A stretch of 64,000 nucleotides of DNA from Rhodospirillaceae bacterium (GCA_016722635.1 JADKIX010000003.1:434001-498000); one strand, 5' to 3'; positions 44,023 to 53,850 are shown, counted from the first letter of the stretch. Numbers and translations: made by a program. The notes: a model not told the origin generated them from the sequence alone.

Positions 44023-45056
44023 ATGGCCTCCTCCCCTCAGAAATCAATCAATCTTACAGAAATTAGAAAAATCATTGATCATTTTCCAATCCCCGCATTG
44101 GAGCCGGTGACATTTGCCCTGCAACGGGAGGTTTTATTAACGAAGCCAGCGGGTTCTTTAGGTCGATTGGAAAAACTAACGGAGTGGTTTGTCAAATGGC
44201 AGGGGAAATACCCGCCCGCACTCGAACATCCACGTATCGCCGTTTTTGTAGGCAACCATGGGATTAATCGTCATCACGTTTCTGCCTATCCCTCAAGCGT
44301 TACCCAACAAATGTTGAAAAATTTTATTCAGGGGGGGGCGCTATCAATCAATTATCGGCCTTATTTGATTCTGATTTGCGGGTTTATGAAATGTCGCTGG
44401 ATGAAGGTACAGCAGATTTCAGCCAAATGCCTGCGATGTCTGAGGAAAGTTGCGCCAAATCATTCGCTTACGGCATGATGGCGGTTGAACCCGGAATTGA
44501 CCTATTATGTTTGGGTGAAATGGGGATCGGAAACACCAGCAGCGCTGCTGCCCTGTGTTTAGGGCTATTTGGGGGGAAAGCCGAGGATTGGGTTGGTTAT
44601 GGCACCGGTATTAACCAAACCATTTGGACACAAAAAGTTGGGCTGGTGAAACAGGCAGTTACCCTTCATCAACCAGGTATTAAAGACAGTTTTGATTGGA
44701 TGCGGTGTGTGGGCGGGCATGAATTGGCCGCTATCGCTGGTGCGATTATTGCCGCACGGATGGCTAGGGTTCCGGTTGTACTTGATGGTTTTGCTTGTAC
44801 GGCAGCGGCCAGCGTTTTATATCATTATAACCACCACAGCTTGGATCATTGTATCGTATCCCATCTATCAACCGAACCTGGTCACAAATTGTTGTTAAGC
44901 AAAATTGGTAAGTCAGCTGTATTGGATTTACAATTGCGCTTAGGCGAAGGAACCGGGGCAGCTTTAATGATTCCGCTTATCAAAGCAGCACTGGCTTGCC
45001 ATAATGGCATGGCAACCTTTGCTGAAGCAGAGGTTTCAACCAAAATTATCTCTTAA
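44023..45056 (+). pseudogene. cobT: Nicotinate-nucleotide:DMB phosphoribosyltransferase, frameshifted at a G8 run
   Basis: CobT makes alpha-ribazole phosphate for the cobalamin lower ligand, partnering CobS next door. The first frame (44023 on) gives PALEPVTFALQREVLLTKPAGSLGRLEKL and VFVGNHGINRHHVSAYPSSVTQQMLKNFIQGG, then loses homology. The second frame gives GAINQLSALFDSDLRVYEMSLDEGTADF, MGIGNTSSAAALCLGLFGG, GYGTGINQTIWTQKVG, GGHELAAIAGAI, and STEPGHKLLL. The junction is G8 at 44331-44338. A ninth G gives NFIQGGGAINQL, the same length as the family's NF-x-x-GGAAIN, so one G is missing. Catalytic Glu region (LRLGEGTGAA) is intact. Either a real frameshift, a variable tract, or an assembly error; transcriptional slippage on G8 could also restore the product. 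Confidence 0.9.
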
Positions 45057-45068
45057 GAGGTGCTGATC

Positions 45069-45371
45069 ATGACCATTCACCCGCTATCACTTCTGGAAAA
45101 GACGACTGCCTTATCAAAACTAAAAGGCTGGAGTTTAGAAGCATCCGGGAAAGCCATCCATAAATCTTTTTCCTTTAAAGATTTTAACCAAGCCTGGGGT
45201 TTTATGGCTAGGGTCGCTTTATTAGCGGAGAAACTAGACCACCATCCTGAATGGGCCAATGTTTATAATAAAGTGGATATTCGACTAACAACCCATGATT
45301 GCCTTGATCTTTCGGATCGTGATATCCGTTTGGCTGGAATGATTGAACAAATTGCCTTAAGTTGCAAATAG
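45069..45371 (+). CDS. phhB: Pterin-4a-carbinolamine dehydratase
   Basis: 100 aa. Active-site pattern FKDFNQAWGFMARVALLAEKLDHHPEWANVYNKVDIRLTTHD contains the EKLDHHPEW-x-N-V-Y-N-x-V signature. It dehydrates 4a-hydroxytetrahydropterin; in organisms without phenylalanine hydroxylase it may act in pterin repair. ATG 45069 is chosen over GTG 45060 because AGAGGTG is about seven bases upstream. 12 bp after cobT, probably co-transcribed. No hydroxylase gene is in the window. Confidence 0.93.
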   Translation: MTIHPLSLLEKTTALSKLKGWSLEASGKAIHKSFSFKDFNQAWGFMARVALLAEKLDHHPEWANVYNKVDIRLTTHDCLDLSDRDIRLAGMIEQIALSCK

Positions 45372-45392
45372 CGTAAAACAGCTAAAAATATT

Positions 45393-46346
45393 TTATGCCG
45401 CCACGTCGCCCGATTTTGCCGCAGCCGGTGCCGCAATCGATTGATTGCGCAAGGCTTCACGGTGGGCAATATAAATAGTGGATGCCACAATCACCCCCGC
45501 CCCTACCCATGTCCATAAATCGGGGATTTCCGTAAAAGCTATCCACCCGATAAAAGTTGCAAAAATCATGCGGGTGTAATCATAGGTCATCACCACCGAA
45601 GCATCCGCCAGAGAAAAGGCCCTAACCAAGCAAATATGGCCAGCCGATCCACAGGCCCCCATCCCTAAAATCCACAACCATTCGATAGCTGTCGGTTGCT
45701 GCCACACCCAAAGTGCCATCGGCAATGACATCGGAGTCATAATCAGCACCATGAACGTGACGATAGCGGTGGGTGATTCGGTTTTGGTTAGTTTTTTGAC
45801 AATCAAGGTTGTCACCGCTGAAATGGAGGCAGCCGCAATTGCTAAAAAAACGCCAATATTGAATTCCCCGGCACCCGGACGAATAATGATTAAAACGCCT
45901 ATAAAACCAACCAGGGTTGCGGTCCAACGCCTAATACGCACAATCTCCCCTAAAAACAGGGCGGCCATCGCGGTTGCAAACAGAGGTGTGGTAAAACTAA
46001 GCGCTACAGCATCTGCAAAAGATATCAAAGTCAGGGCAAAAAAACCCATTTGCATGGATAAAAGTCCCAAAAAACACCTTAAAGAGTACAGCCCTAAACG
46101 GCGGGTTTTGAGAACGCCCAGGCCGTGCCTAAGCAACCATGGCATCATAAATAACAACCCCGCCGCACACCGAAAAAAGGATATTTGGAAGGTGTGCAGA
46201 TGTTCGGACAAATGCCTGACAATCGCGCCTAAACCAGAAAAAAGCACGGCAGACATAACCGTCCAGCACGCTGTTTGCAAGGAAATGGAAGCCGACTGGA
46301 ATGAAGATGTTATTTTAGCCATTGCACAACTTAGGAAAGTGATCAA
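45393..46346 (-). CDS. EamA/DMT family transporter
   Basis: 317 aa, about ten membrane helices, two EamA repeats. First repeat ends FADAVALSFTTPLFATAMAALFLGEIVRIRRW; second ends DASVVMTYDYTRMIFATFIGWIAFTEIPDLWTWVGAGVIVAS. Such proteins export metabolites or amino acids; the substrate cannot be told from sequence. Divergent from aacS (60-bp gap) and convergent with phhB. Confidence 0.9.
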   Translation of the reverse strand: MITFLSCAMAKITSSFQSASISLQTACWTVMSAVLFSGLGAIVRHLSEHLHTFQISFFRCAAGLLFMMPWLLRHGLGVLKTRRLGLYSLRCFLGLLSMQMGFFALTLISFADAVALSFTTPLFATAMAALFLGEIVRIRRWTATLVGFIGVLIIIRPGAGEFNIGVFLAIAAASISAVTTLIVKKLTKTESPTAIVTFMVLIMTPMSLPMALWVWQQPTAIEWLWILGMGACGSAGHICLVRAFSLADASVVMTYDYTRMIFATFIGWIAFTEIPDLWTWVGAGVIVASTIYIAHREALRNQSIAAPAAAKSGDVAA

Positions 46347-46406
46347 AATAGGAAAAATTATTATTGCAACATATCAAACAATTACGACAACCAAATGGGA
46401 AACGAT

Positions 46407-48362
46407 ATGCAATTAACCCCACTCTGGCAACCCACCCCTGGACAGATCGCTACTACCAATATGGAATTCTTTCGCCACATGGTCAACAAAGATTGTCATG
46501 AAAACCTTAGTGGGTACAAATCTTTGTACGAATGGTCCATCAAAAAGCCTGATTTGTTTTGGTCATCCGTTTGGAAATTTTGCAAGGTAACCGGCGACAT
46601 GGGAAAAATTGTCCTAACACCCGGCCCCTACAAAATGCCGGGAACCCGTTTTTTTCCAGAAGCCCGTTTGAATTTTGCAGAAAACCTATTGCGTCGCCAA
46701 GACCAGGAGACTGCCATTATTTATTGGTCGGAAGATCAGATTAAGACGCGCCTGACCTATAAAAAACTGTATGAAAAGGTTGTTTGTTTAGCCAATGTTT
46801 TAAAAGATTACGGTGTGCAAGCCGGGGACCGGGTGGCCGCTTTCGTTCCGAACATCCCCGAAGCGATCATCGGTGTTTTGGCTACCGCCAGTATTGGGGC
46901 TGTCTGGTCTTCTTGCTCACCCGATTTCGGGGTAGGCGGGATTGTCGACCGCTTTAGCCAAATTGAACCCAAAGTTTTATTATGTGCGGACGGTTATTTG
47001 TATAATGGCAAAACCTTTGATTCACTTGCCAAAGTACAGGAATTCCTGCCCCAATTGCCGACGGTAAAAAAGGTGGTGGTTTTCTCCAACACTTATTCTT
47101 ATACCAATCTCTCCCACATGCCTAACGCCGCTTTGTTTACCGATTTGGAAAAAAAATATTTCGGCTCAACCTTAACTTTTGAAAAATTTCCCTTTAACCA
47201 CCCGCTTTACATCCTTTTTTCCTCAGGTACCACCGGTAAACCAAAATGTATTGTACATGGTGCTGGCGGCACCCTTTTGCAACATTTAAAAGAACACCAG
47301 CTTCATAGTGATTTGAAAAAAAATGATCGGCTTTTTTATTATACCACCTGTGGCTGGATGATGTGGAATTGGCTGGTAAGCGGGTTGGCAACTGAAGCCA
47401 GCCTATTATTGTATGACGGTTCGCCATTTCATCCGAAGTCAGAAATTTTGTTCGACTTCGCCTCACAGCATCACTGCACCCACTTTGGCACTTCTGCCAA
47501 ATATATTGATTCATGTATCAAAGCCGGTGTAACACCGTCAAAATCCTACTCTTTACCCGCTTTGCGGATGGTATTGTCCACGGGATCCCCCTTATCACCT
47601 GAAGGCTTTCAATATGTTTATCAGCATGTAAAAAAAGATGTATGCTTGGCCTCCGTTTCCGGTGGCACAGATATTGTGTCTTGTTTTGTGCTGGGCAATC
47701 CGGCGGCCCCTGTCTGGTCGGGGGAAATCCAAACAGCAGGCTTGGGCATGAACGTGGAAATTTGGAACGATGGGGGCAAAAAAATTCAGCAAGAAAAAGG
47801 GGAATTGGTCTGCACTATTCCCTTCCCCTCGATGCCCATCGGTTTTTGGAACGATCCTGATGGGATAAAATACCATCAAGCCTATTTTGAACGTTTTCCT
47901 AACATCTGGTGCCACGGCGATTACGCAGAACAAACAAGTTCCGGCGGCTTTATCATTTATGGCAGGTCAGATGCCGTTTTAAAACCAGGGGGAGTGCGAA
48001 TCGGCACCGCGGAAATTTACAGGCAGGTGGAGCAATGCGAGGAAGTGCAGGAAAGCATTGCCATCGGCCAGGATTGGCAAAATGACGTGCGGATTGTTTT
48101 ATTCGTCAAGCTGAAACCACCTTTTGCCCTGACAGAGGCCATTCAGCAAAAAATACGCCTTAAAATCCGCCAAAATGCCTCCCCCCGCCATGTGCCTGCA
48201 AAAATTATCCAAATCAGTGATATCCCGCGCACCCGCAGCGGTAAGATCGTTGAATTGGCTGTCCGCGATATGGTGGCCGGACGTCCTATCAATAATAAGG
48301 AAGCGCTTGCCAATCCAGACGCTTTAGAATTATTCCGTAATTTAACGGAATTACGGACTTAG
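46407..48362 (+). CDS. aacS: Acetoacetyl-CoA synthetase
   Basis: 651 aa ANL-superfamily ligase that activates acetoacetate to acetoacetyl-CoA, allowing use of ketone bodies or PHB breakdown product. N-terminal acetoacetyl-CoA synthetase-type start (LWQPTPGQIATTNMEFFRHMV), ATP motif LFSSGTTGKPKCIVHGAGG near residue 265, LASVSGGTDIVSCFV, WCHGDYAEQ, GRSDAVLKPGGVRIG, and C-terminal catalytic Lys in RTRSGKIVE. ATG 46407 is taken as start; ATG 46395 would add four residues. rmuC follows by seven bases. Confidence 0.92.
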   Translation: MQLTPLWQPTPGQIATTNMEFFRHMVNKDCHENLSGYKSLYEWSIKKPDLFWSSVWKFCKVTGDMGKIVLTPGPYKMPGTRFFPEARLNFAENLLRRQDQETAIIYWSEDQIKTRLTYKKLYEKVVCLANVLKDYGVQAGDRVAAFVPNIPEAIIGVLATASIGAVWSSCSPDFGVGGIVDRFSQIEPKVLLCADGYLYNGKTFDSLAKVQEFLPQLPTVKKVVVFSNTYSYTNLSHMPNAALFTDLEKKYFGSTLTFEKFPFNHPLYILFSSGTTGKPKCIVHGAGGTLLQHLKEHQLHSDLKKNDRLFYYTTCGWMMWNWLVSGLATEASLLLYDGSPFHPKSEILFDFASQHHCTHFGTSAKYIDSCIKAGVTPSKSYSLPALRMVLSTGSPLSPEGFQYVYQHVKKDVCLASVSGGTDIVSCFVLGNPAAPVWSGEIQTAGLGMNVEIWNDGGKKIQQEKGELVCTIPFPSMPIGFWNDPDGIKYHQAYFERFPNIWCHGDYAEQTSSGGFIIYGRSDAVLKPGGVRIGTAEIYRQVEQCEEVQESIAIGQDWQNDVRIVLFVKLKPPFALTEAIQQKIRLKIRQNASPRHVPAKIIQISDIPRTRSGKIVELAVRDMVAGRPINNKEALANPDALELFRNLTELRT

Positions 48363-48369
48363 GGGCAGC

Positions 48370-49776
48370 ATGGCTTTTTTAACCGAGAATCTTTCTTTCG
48401 TTTTATGTGCGCTGGGCGGCGGTTTCATCGGTTTTTTATTATCTTGGGTTTGGGGGAAAAGAAGGAATCAGCAAAATTTAGAAAATATTCAGAATTTACA
48501 GGAGAAAATTGGCCAACAGGAATATTTGCGAATTAGCCTGGAAACCAAGGAAAAATACTGGCAAGAATTGAAGGCCGATCACCAATTGCTGCAGCAAGAT
48601 AGGCAGCAACTGGCCCGTGAATTAGTGATGGCGCAGGAAAGGCTTAAATATATCCAAGCCGATGAACAAGTGAAGCGCCAGGAATTTTCAGCCATTGCCC
48701 AGCAGGCCTTGCAACAAGCCCATCAAACTTTTGTCCATATGGCCCAACAAACCCTGCAAACCAGCCAAGTGGAACAACGGGCAGAATTGGGCAAGCAATA
48801 TCAAACCTTTTTACATCAAACAGGTCCCATCAGCCAAGATCTAAGCAAATACCAAGAAAAACTGGCGGAACTGCAAAATATTTGGAATGTCAGTTATAGT
48901 GATATCAAAACCCAGCTTCAGCAGGTTGAAAGAATTAATGAATTGGCGCGTTTGGAAACCAACAAATTATCAAGCGCCTTGCGCCAGTCGCCCCGTGCCC
49001 GCGGCAGGTGGGGGGAAACCGCTTTGCGTAATATCTTGGAAATGGCGGGTATGAACGCTTATTGCGATTTCATCGAACAAAGCACCCTGCCGAAAGACAA
49101 GCCGGATGACGTGATGAAAAGGCCGGATGTCACCATCCGCTTGCCAGGCGACCGCACATTGGTTATCGATTCCAAGGTGGTCTTGGAAGCGTATTTACAA
49201 GCAACCGAAGCCAGCGATGAACAGCAGCAAACCCAATATTTAAAGCTTCATGCCAGCAATATCACCGATTGCCTGCAACGTTTACACCGGAAAGATTATG
49301 CAAGCGGCACAAAAGGGCTGGATTTGGTTATCCTTTTTATTCCGGGCGACCATTTTTATAACGCAGCGTTAGAGGCTAATCCCGACCTTTTTGAAGAAGC
49401 CTTCCAGAAAAAAATTATTATCGCGACCCCCACCACTTTAATTGCCCTGTTGCGGGTGATTGAATGGGGGTGGCGTCAACATAACAGCCAAAACGCCATG
49501 AATGAAATCAGCGGTTTAACCGATAATCTTCATAAGGAATGGCAGAAAACAGCTGCACAATGGGTTGATTTAGGCAAGGCGCTGAGTAAATCGCTGGGAC
49601 ATTACAATAAAATTGTTTCGGATTTTGAAAAAAATATTTTTCCACTGTTATCCAAAGTAACCCAATTCCAGCCCCATAATCAGAAGGCAATTTACCCCGA
49701 GGCCAAAAACCAACAACTTAATCTCCCCCAGCCGCATTTATGGAAGCAAGTGGTTGAACCCCATGACGATGAATAA
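48370..49776 (+). CDS. rmuC: DNA recombination protein RmuC
   Basis: 468 aa. N-terminal membrane helix (LSFVLCALGGGFIGFLLSWVWG), long Gln-rich coiled coil (about residues 35-190), then the RmuC nuclease-like domain: GRWGETALRNILEMAGM, RPDVTIRLPGDRTLVIDSKVVLEAYL, LDLVILFIPGDHFYNAALEANPDLFE, IIIATPTTLIALLRVIEWGW. RmuC limits DNA inversions at inverted repeats in E. coli. Its C-terminal tail after residue 430 is poorly conserved-looking. Confidence 0.94.
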   Translation: MAFLTENLSFVLCALGGGFIGFLLSWVWGKRRNQQNLENIQNLQEKIGQQEYLRISLETKEKYWQELKADHQLLQQDRQQLARELVMAQERLKYIQADEQVKRQEFSAIAQQALQQAHQTFVHMAQQTLQTSQVEQRAELGKQYQTFLHQTGPISQDLSKYQEKLAELQNIWNVSYSDIKTQLQQVERINELARLETNKLSSALRQSPRARGRWGETALRNILEMAGMNAYCDFIEQSTLPKDKPDDVMKRPDVTIRLPGDRTLVIDSKVVLEAYLQATEASDEQQQTQYLKLHASNITDCLQRLHRKDYASGTKGLDLVILFIPGDHFYNAALEANPDLFEEAFQKKIIIATPTTLIALLRVIEWGWRQHNSQNAMNEISGLTDNLHKEWQKTAAQWVDLGKALSKSLGHYNKIVSDFEKNIFPLLSKVTQFQPHNQKAIYPEAKNQQLNLPQPHLWKQVVEPHDDE

Positions 49777-49821
49777 GTGTCAAGAAAAGCTATTGTACCG
49801 CCTATGCTTCATTAACTTCGC

Positions 49822-51153
49822 TTAAGCCCGGCGTTGCAGCCGCACGGCATAAAAGCCATCCAAGCCTCCCCTATCCAATAAATGATAAGGTAACGTGCGT
49901 AATTCCCCCCGATCAGTAATTAACTCGCTAAGCCCACCCACCTCTGCAGGTAGGATGGGGACAATGTTCAAATCAGGATATTTTTTTAATAGCCAATCCA
50001 ACTGGCCCTCCCCTTCCTCCCGCAGCAACGAACAAGTGGCATAAACCAATTGGCCGCCTTTGGCCAACATTTGGTAAGATGATTGCAAAAGGTCGCGTTG
50101 TTGTTTGATCAAATGGCTAAGTTCTTCCCGTTTGCACCGCCAAGCAATTTCTGGGTGCCGGCGAATGGTGCCAGTTGAAGAACAAGGCGCATCCAACAAG
50201 ATAAACGGCATGGGTTGGGCCGGACGCCAGTTATTGGCATCTGCTTCAACCAAATCCGCCTGCAAATGCAATCGCTCTAAATTTTCTTCAAGCATTTTCA
50301 ATCGTTCGGCATTCATTTCCAAAGCAATAACTTTTGCCCCCGCGCTAGATAATTGGGCGGTTTTGCCGCCCGGGGCTGCACAGATATCCAATACCGTATC
50401 ACCAGGTTTAACCTGCAAAAATTTGGCGGGCAAAGCGGCGGCGGCATTTTGGACCCACCATTCACCCTGTTCATACCCAGGCAATTGTTCAATCCGCCCC
50501 TCATGGGATTTTACGAATAAACCACCCATCGGCAAAATTTCTGCCTTCAGTTGATCAGCCCAATATGCGGGCCTGCCTTTGACGGCAATATGCAACCCAG
50601 GCTCTTGAACATGGGCTTCAGCAATTTGCTGGGTTTGCGGTAGCCCATAAGTTTTAACCCAGGATTGCCACAACCACGGGGCATAATTATGCTGTATATC
50701 CGGGATAATTGGTTGCTGTTCCTGATCGCGCACAAATTGGCGTAAGATGGCATTCACAAATCCTTGATATTTTTTTAACTGATAAAAATTTTTAATGGTT
50801 TCAACGGCGGTGTTGATCACGGCATGGGGCGGTGTTTCTAGAAAAAGAAGCTGTGTCAGCGAAACCGACAACATATTCAAAACCAGCCAATCTTTCTGGG
50901 GAACAGGTTTTTTAATATAATTTTGCAATATGTGCCGGATTTGGCCCCAATGGCGCAAGGCCGTTAACACCATCAAGCGACAAAAAGCCTGATCCCGTTT
51001 TTCTGCCAACAGCGTCCAGCCACTATGATGGAGTGCTTCTTCAATTTTGTCGGAAGAATCCCATAATATTTGGATCGTGTTGGCTGCAATATAGCGAGTT
51101 TTGATGGAATCAGGCAACCGGTGGATGGAAGACAGATCAGTTCTTTGGGGCAT
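49822..51153 (-). CDS. rsmB: 16S rRNA m5C967 methyltransferase RsmB
   Basis: 443 aa. N-terminal NusB-like RNA-binding domain (DQAFCRLMVLTALRHWGQI, HAVINTAVETIKNF, GFVNAILRQF) and C-terminal SAM methyltransferase: DICAAPGGKTAQLSSAGA, ALEMNAERLKMLEENLERL, DAPCSSTGTIRRHPEIAW, and catalytic YATCSLLREEGE. Start at ATG 51153 (MPQRTDLSS); a longer frame to 51237 adds 28 residues encoded inside regA. It overlaps the 3' end of regA by 17 bases, so it is probably in the regBA transcript. Confidence 0.93.
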   Translation of the reverse strand: MPQRTDLSSIHRLPDSIKTRYIAANTIQILWDSSDKIEEALHHSGWTLLAEKRDQAFCRLMVLTALRHWGQIRHILQNYIKKPVPQKDWLVLNMLSVSLTQLLFLETPPHAVINTAVETIKNFYQLKKYQGFVNAILRQFVRDQEQQPIIPDIQHNYAPWLWQSWVKTYGLPQTQQIAEAHVQEPGLHIAVKGRPAYWADQLKAEILPMGGLFVKSHEGRIEQLPGYEQGEWWVQNAAAALPAKFLQVKPGDTVLDICAAPGGKTAQLSSAGAKVIALEMNAERLKMLEENLERLHLQADLVEADANNWRPAQPMPFILLDAPCSSTGTIRRHPEIAWRCKREELSHLIKQQRDLLQSSYQMLAKGGQLVYATCSLLREEGEGQLDWLLKKYPDLNIVPILPAEVGGLSELITDRGELRTLPYHLLDRGGLDGFYAVRLQRRA

Positions 51154-51706
51154 ATTTGGCCAAAATTCTTTGTAAAGTACGACGATGCATACGTAAACTC
51201 CGTGCTGTTTCCGAGACATTCCGCCCACATTGTTCAAAAACGCGCTGGATGTATTCCCAACGTACCCGGTCAGCGCTCATTAATAATTCAGGCGCTGGCG
51301 GCAACATTGACCCTCGTTGCTGCAAAGCTACATCAATGGCATCGGCATCGGCAGGTTTTGCCAGATAATCGACCGCCCCTGCTTTAACCGCTGCCACAGC
51401 AGTCACAATATTCCCATATCCGGTTAACATAATAATCCGCATATTTTTTTTGAGTTCGCGTAATTCAGGAACAATTTCTAACCCATTACTATCCAACAGG
51501 CGCAAATCGATAATCGCATAATCAGGCAGATGATTGCGAGCCAAGCTTAAAGCTTGCTGGGCATTTTCGGCAACGTAGGTTGTATAACCGCGCTTTTGCA
51601 TAGCCTGGGCCAAGCGCTGCCGAAAAACCTCATCATCGTCGACAATCAATAATTTTTTTAGCAATTCAACAGTTGTTTCGTCCTGATTTTGTTCCTGCAT
51701 TACCAT
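51137..51706 (-). CDS. regA: Redox response regulator RegA/PrrA/ActR
   Basis: 189 aa. Receiver domain: LLIVDDDEVFRQRLAQAM, phospho-Asp in DYAIIDLRLLDSNGLEIV, MLTGYGNIVTAVAAVKAGAVDYLAKPAD. Pro-rich hinge near residues 128-134, then a Fis-type HTH with the RegA hallmark NVSETARSLRMHRRTLQRILAKYAP. RegA controls respiration, photosynthesis, CO2 and nitrogen genes in response to redox state in other alphaproteobacteria. Encoded downstream of regB on the same strand by 41 bp, good AGGA before ATG 51706. Confidence 0.96.
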   Translation of the reverse strand: MVMQEQNQDETTVELLKKLLIVDDDEVFRQRLAQAMQKRGYTTYVAENAQQALSLARNHLPDYAIIDLRLLDSNGLEIVPELRELKKNMRIIMLTGYGNIVTAVAAVKAGAVDYLAKPADADAIDVALQQRGSMLPPAPELLMSADRVRWEYIQRVFEQCGRNVSETARSLRMHRRTLQRILAKYAPKN

Positions 51707-51747
51707 GATCCTATCCTTCGTACTTCATTCATCATCATTTTCATTTT

Positions 51748-53031
51748 TTACTTTGGCAAAACAATTGTGACCTGGGCCCCACCTGCTTTATGATTAGAGA
51801 AAAACAGATTGGCAGATATGGTGGCCAGCGATGATTGGGCAATGAAAACACCCAGTCCTAAATGCTGGCTACTGTAAGGTTGTTGGCGGTGCAATGCGCC
51901 CGTTGAGATATAAGGTTCACCCAAACGATCTAATATATCAACCGAAAAACCCCACCCGTCATCTTGGATTCGAATGATATAATGTTGCTGATTTTCGGCA
52001 ATGACTACTTTTACCTCAGTACGGGCAAATTGAAAAGCGTTTTGCAGCAAATTACCCAATCCTTGTAAAATTTCAGGTTTTGGCAATAAAGCAGGCATGT
52101 GGTCAGATGATAGCTTGCTTTCAACAACCCACCGGATATCGGCACGCCGATAAGGCTCCGCCGCCAATTCTAAAACAGCGCTAATGGGCAATTGCGTGAA
52201 AGGGTCATTTAATAAAGAATGTTCTATTTCTGCTGGTTGTTGGCCAGGTTTTTTGCCAAGAATCGCCAATATTTCCTGACAACGGCGGGCTTCGCTATTG
52301 AGCAAGCGGATATCTTCCTGAACGGCAGGTGATAATGTTTTTTCATGGGTCAATTCCTTTGAGATAATGGAAATGGTACCCAAGGGCGTGCCTAACGCGT
52401 GAGCGGCGGCGGCGGCTTGCGCCCCTAAGGCAGACAAGCGGCGCTGTTGATCCAGCATTTTTTGCATTTCAAGCAAAGCTTTGGATAGGCGGCTGGAATC
52501 GGCTGAAACAACGGTCAGATACACGGCAATAAAAACCAATGATAAACAAAGGGCCGTTAATAACCCCCAAGAGTAAATGGGCGGTAGAAGAGTGATTTCC
52601 CCACCAATCGGCAATCTCAAATGAACAAAAGATAAAATTGCAATTAATCCCAAACCCAGAAACACGAGAAAAGCTGTCACTTTTTTGGAAAGGATCGTTG
52701 CCGATACCGTAATCGGGGAAAGCATCAGGATGGAGAAAGGGTTATTGATACCACCCGTTAAATATAATAAAAATCCCAATTGGATCATGTCAAAAGACAA
52801 ATAAGCAGCCGCCACTTTGTCGCTGACAAAAGGACGCGACCGGCGGATGTTGGCAATCAAATTGACCAAAGCCAAAGCGCCTACAGTCGCTAAACACCAC
52901 GCCAGGGGCAGATAATAGCCAAAAATAAAAGTAACCGCTAAAATAGCCGCTAATTGCCCACAGATGGCCATCCAGCGGATGAAAATCAACGTCCGCTGTT
53001 GCAATTGCCGATCTTTGAAAAGGTTGGTCAT
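51748..53031 (-). CDS. regB: Redox sensor histidine kinase RegB/PrrB
   Basis: 427 aa. Six membrane helices in the first 185 residues, including the ubiquinone-sensing GGxxNPF motif (LTGGINNPFSILMLSP, about residue 100). H-box AAAAAHALGTPLGTISI. A Cys lies exactly 40 residues after the phospho-His (ARRCQEIL), the spacing of His225 and redox-active Cys265 in Rhodobacter RegB. C-terminal ATPase with GNLLQNAFQFA, DDGWGFS and HLGLGVFIAQS. Both redox inputs known for this kinase are conserved. Confidence 0.96.
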   Translation of the reverse strand: MTNLFKDRQLQQRTLIFIRWMAICGQLAAILAVTFIFGYYLPLAWCLATVGALALVNLIANIRRSRPFVSDKVAAAYLSFDMIQLGFLLYLTGGINNPFSILMLSPITVSATILSKKVTAFLVFLGLGLIAILSFVHLRLPIGGEITLLPPIYSWGLLTALCLSLVFIAVYLTVVSADSSRLSKALLEMQKMLDQQRRLSALGAQAAAAAHALGTPLGTISIISKELTHEKTLSPAVQEDIRLLNSEARRCQEILAILGKKPGQQPAEIEHSLLNDPFTQLPISAVLELAAEPYRRADIRWVVESKLSSDHMPALLPKPEILQGLGNLLQNAFQFARTEVKVVIAENQQHYIIRIQDDGWGFSVDILDRLGEPYISTGALHRQQPYSSQHLGLGVFIAQSSLATISANLFFSNHKAGGAQVTIVLPK

Positions 53032-53073
53032 GATCGCAGCGCATTTACCCTTAAAATTGGGTTTAACTATTCA

Positions 53074-53850
53074 TTATTGTTGTTTGAATTGGGCGGGGCG
53101 CTTCTCTACGAAAGCAGCCATTCCTTCTTTCTGGTCTTGTAGCGAGAAGGTGGCGTGGAAAACCCGGCGTTCGAATAACAACCCCTCCGACAAAGTTGTT
53201 TCATAAGAGCGGTTAATGGATTCTTTTACCATCATCGCAACCGGCAATGACATGGATGCAATTTTTTCGGCGAGCTTCATCGTTTCGCTTAACAAATCGG
53301 CGGCAGGGATTACCCGGCTGACTAACCCATATTTTTCTGCTTCAACCGCATCCATTGTACGACCAGACAAACATAACTCCATGGCTTTTGATTTACCTAC
53401 CGCCCGTGTCAACCGTTGCGTACCGCCTGACCCCGGAATTGTCCCCAAGGCAATTTCCGGTTGCCCGAATTTTGCGGTATCAGCAGCCAAAATAATATCG
53501 CACATCATCGCTATTTCACACCCGCCCCCCAAGGCATAGCCTGCAACCGCTGCAATAACCGGTTTGCGGCACTGGGCAATGCGTTGCCAACCTTTCGTGA
53601 TAAAATCGGTCATATACACATCAATATAGGAACGGTCTTTCATCTCTTTAATATCAGCACCCGCAGCAAACGCTTTATCACTGCCTGTGATCACCAAAAC
53701 ATGGATGGAGACATCGTCTTCTAACGCATTCAGGGCATGATTTAAATCCTCAATTAATGCCTGACACAAGGCATTAAGCGCTTTGGGGCGATTTAAGGTA
53801 ATCCATCCAATTTTTCCACGCTTTTCCACATTGATATTTTGGTAAATCAT
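53074..53850 (-). CDS. Enoyl-CoA hydratase/isomerase (crotonase) family protein
   Basis: 258 aa, the normal short-chain crotonase size. AFAAGADIKEMKDRSY forms the first oxyanion Gly, AVAGYALGGGCEIAMMCDIILAAD the second with catalytic Glu, and KFGQPEIALGTIPGSGGTQRLTRAVGKSKAMELCLSG the second catalytic Glu region (EIALG). Most similar in pattern to beta-oxidation enoyl-CoA hydratases. It lies between regB and fpg on the same strand; crotonase-fpg-ubiE neighbourhoods near dnaA are usual in alphaproteobacteria. Confidence 0.93.
   Translation of the reverse strand: MIYQNINVEKRGKIGWITLNRPKALNALCQALIEDLNHALNALEDDVSIHVLVITGSDKAFAAGADIKEMKDRSYIDVYMTDFITKGWQRIAQCRKPVIAAVAGYALGGGCEIAMMCDIILAADTAKFGQPEIALGTIPGSGGTQRLTRAVGKSKAMELCLSGRTMDAVEAEKYGLVSRVIPAADLLSETMKLAEKIASMSLPVAMMVKESINRSYETTLSEGLLFERRVFHATFSLQDQKEGMAAFVEKRPAQFKQQ

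Noticed and set aside
45751..46416. 221-codon open frame antisense to the EamA transporter
   Set aside because: Complement of hydrophobic codons gives a Lys/Arg/Thr-rich product; the transporter is clearly the real gene.
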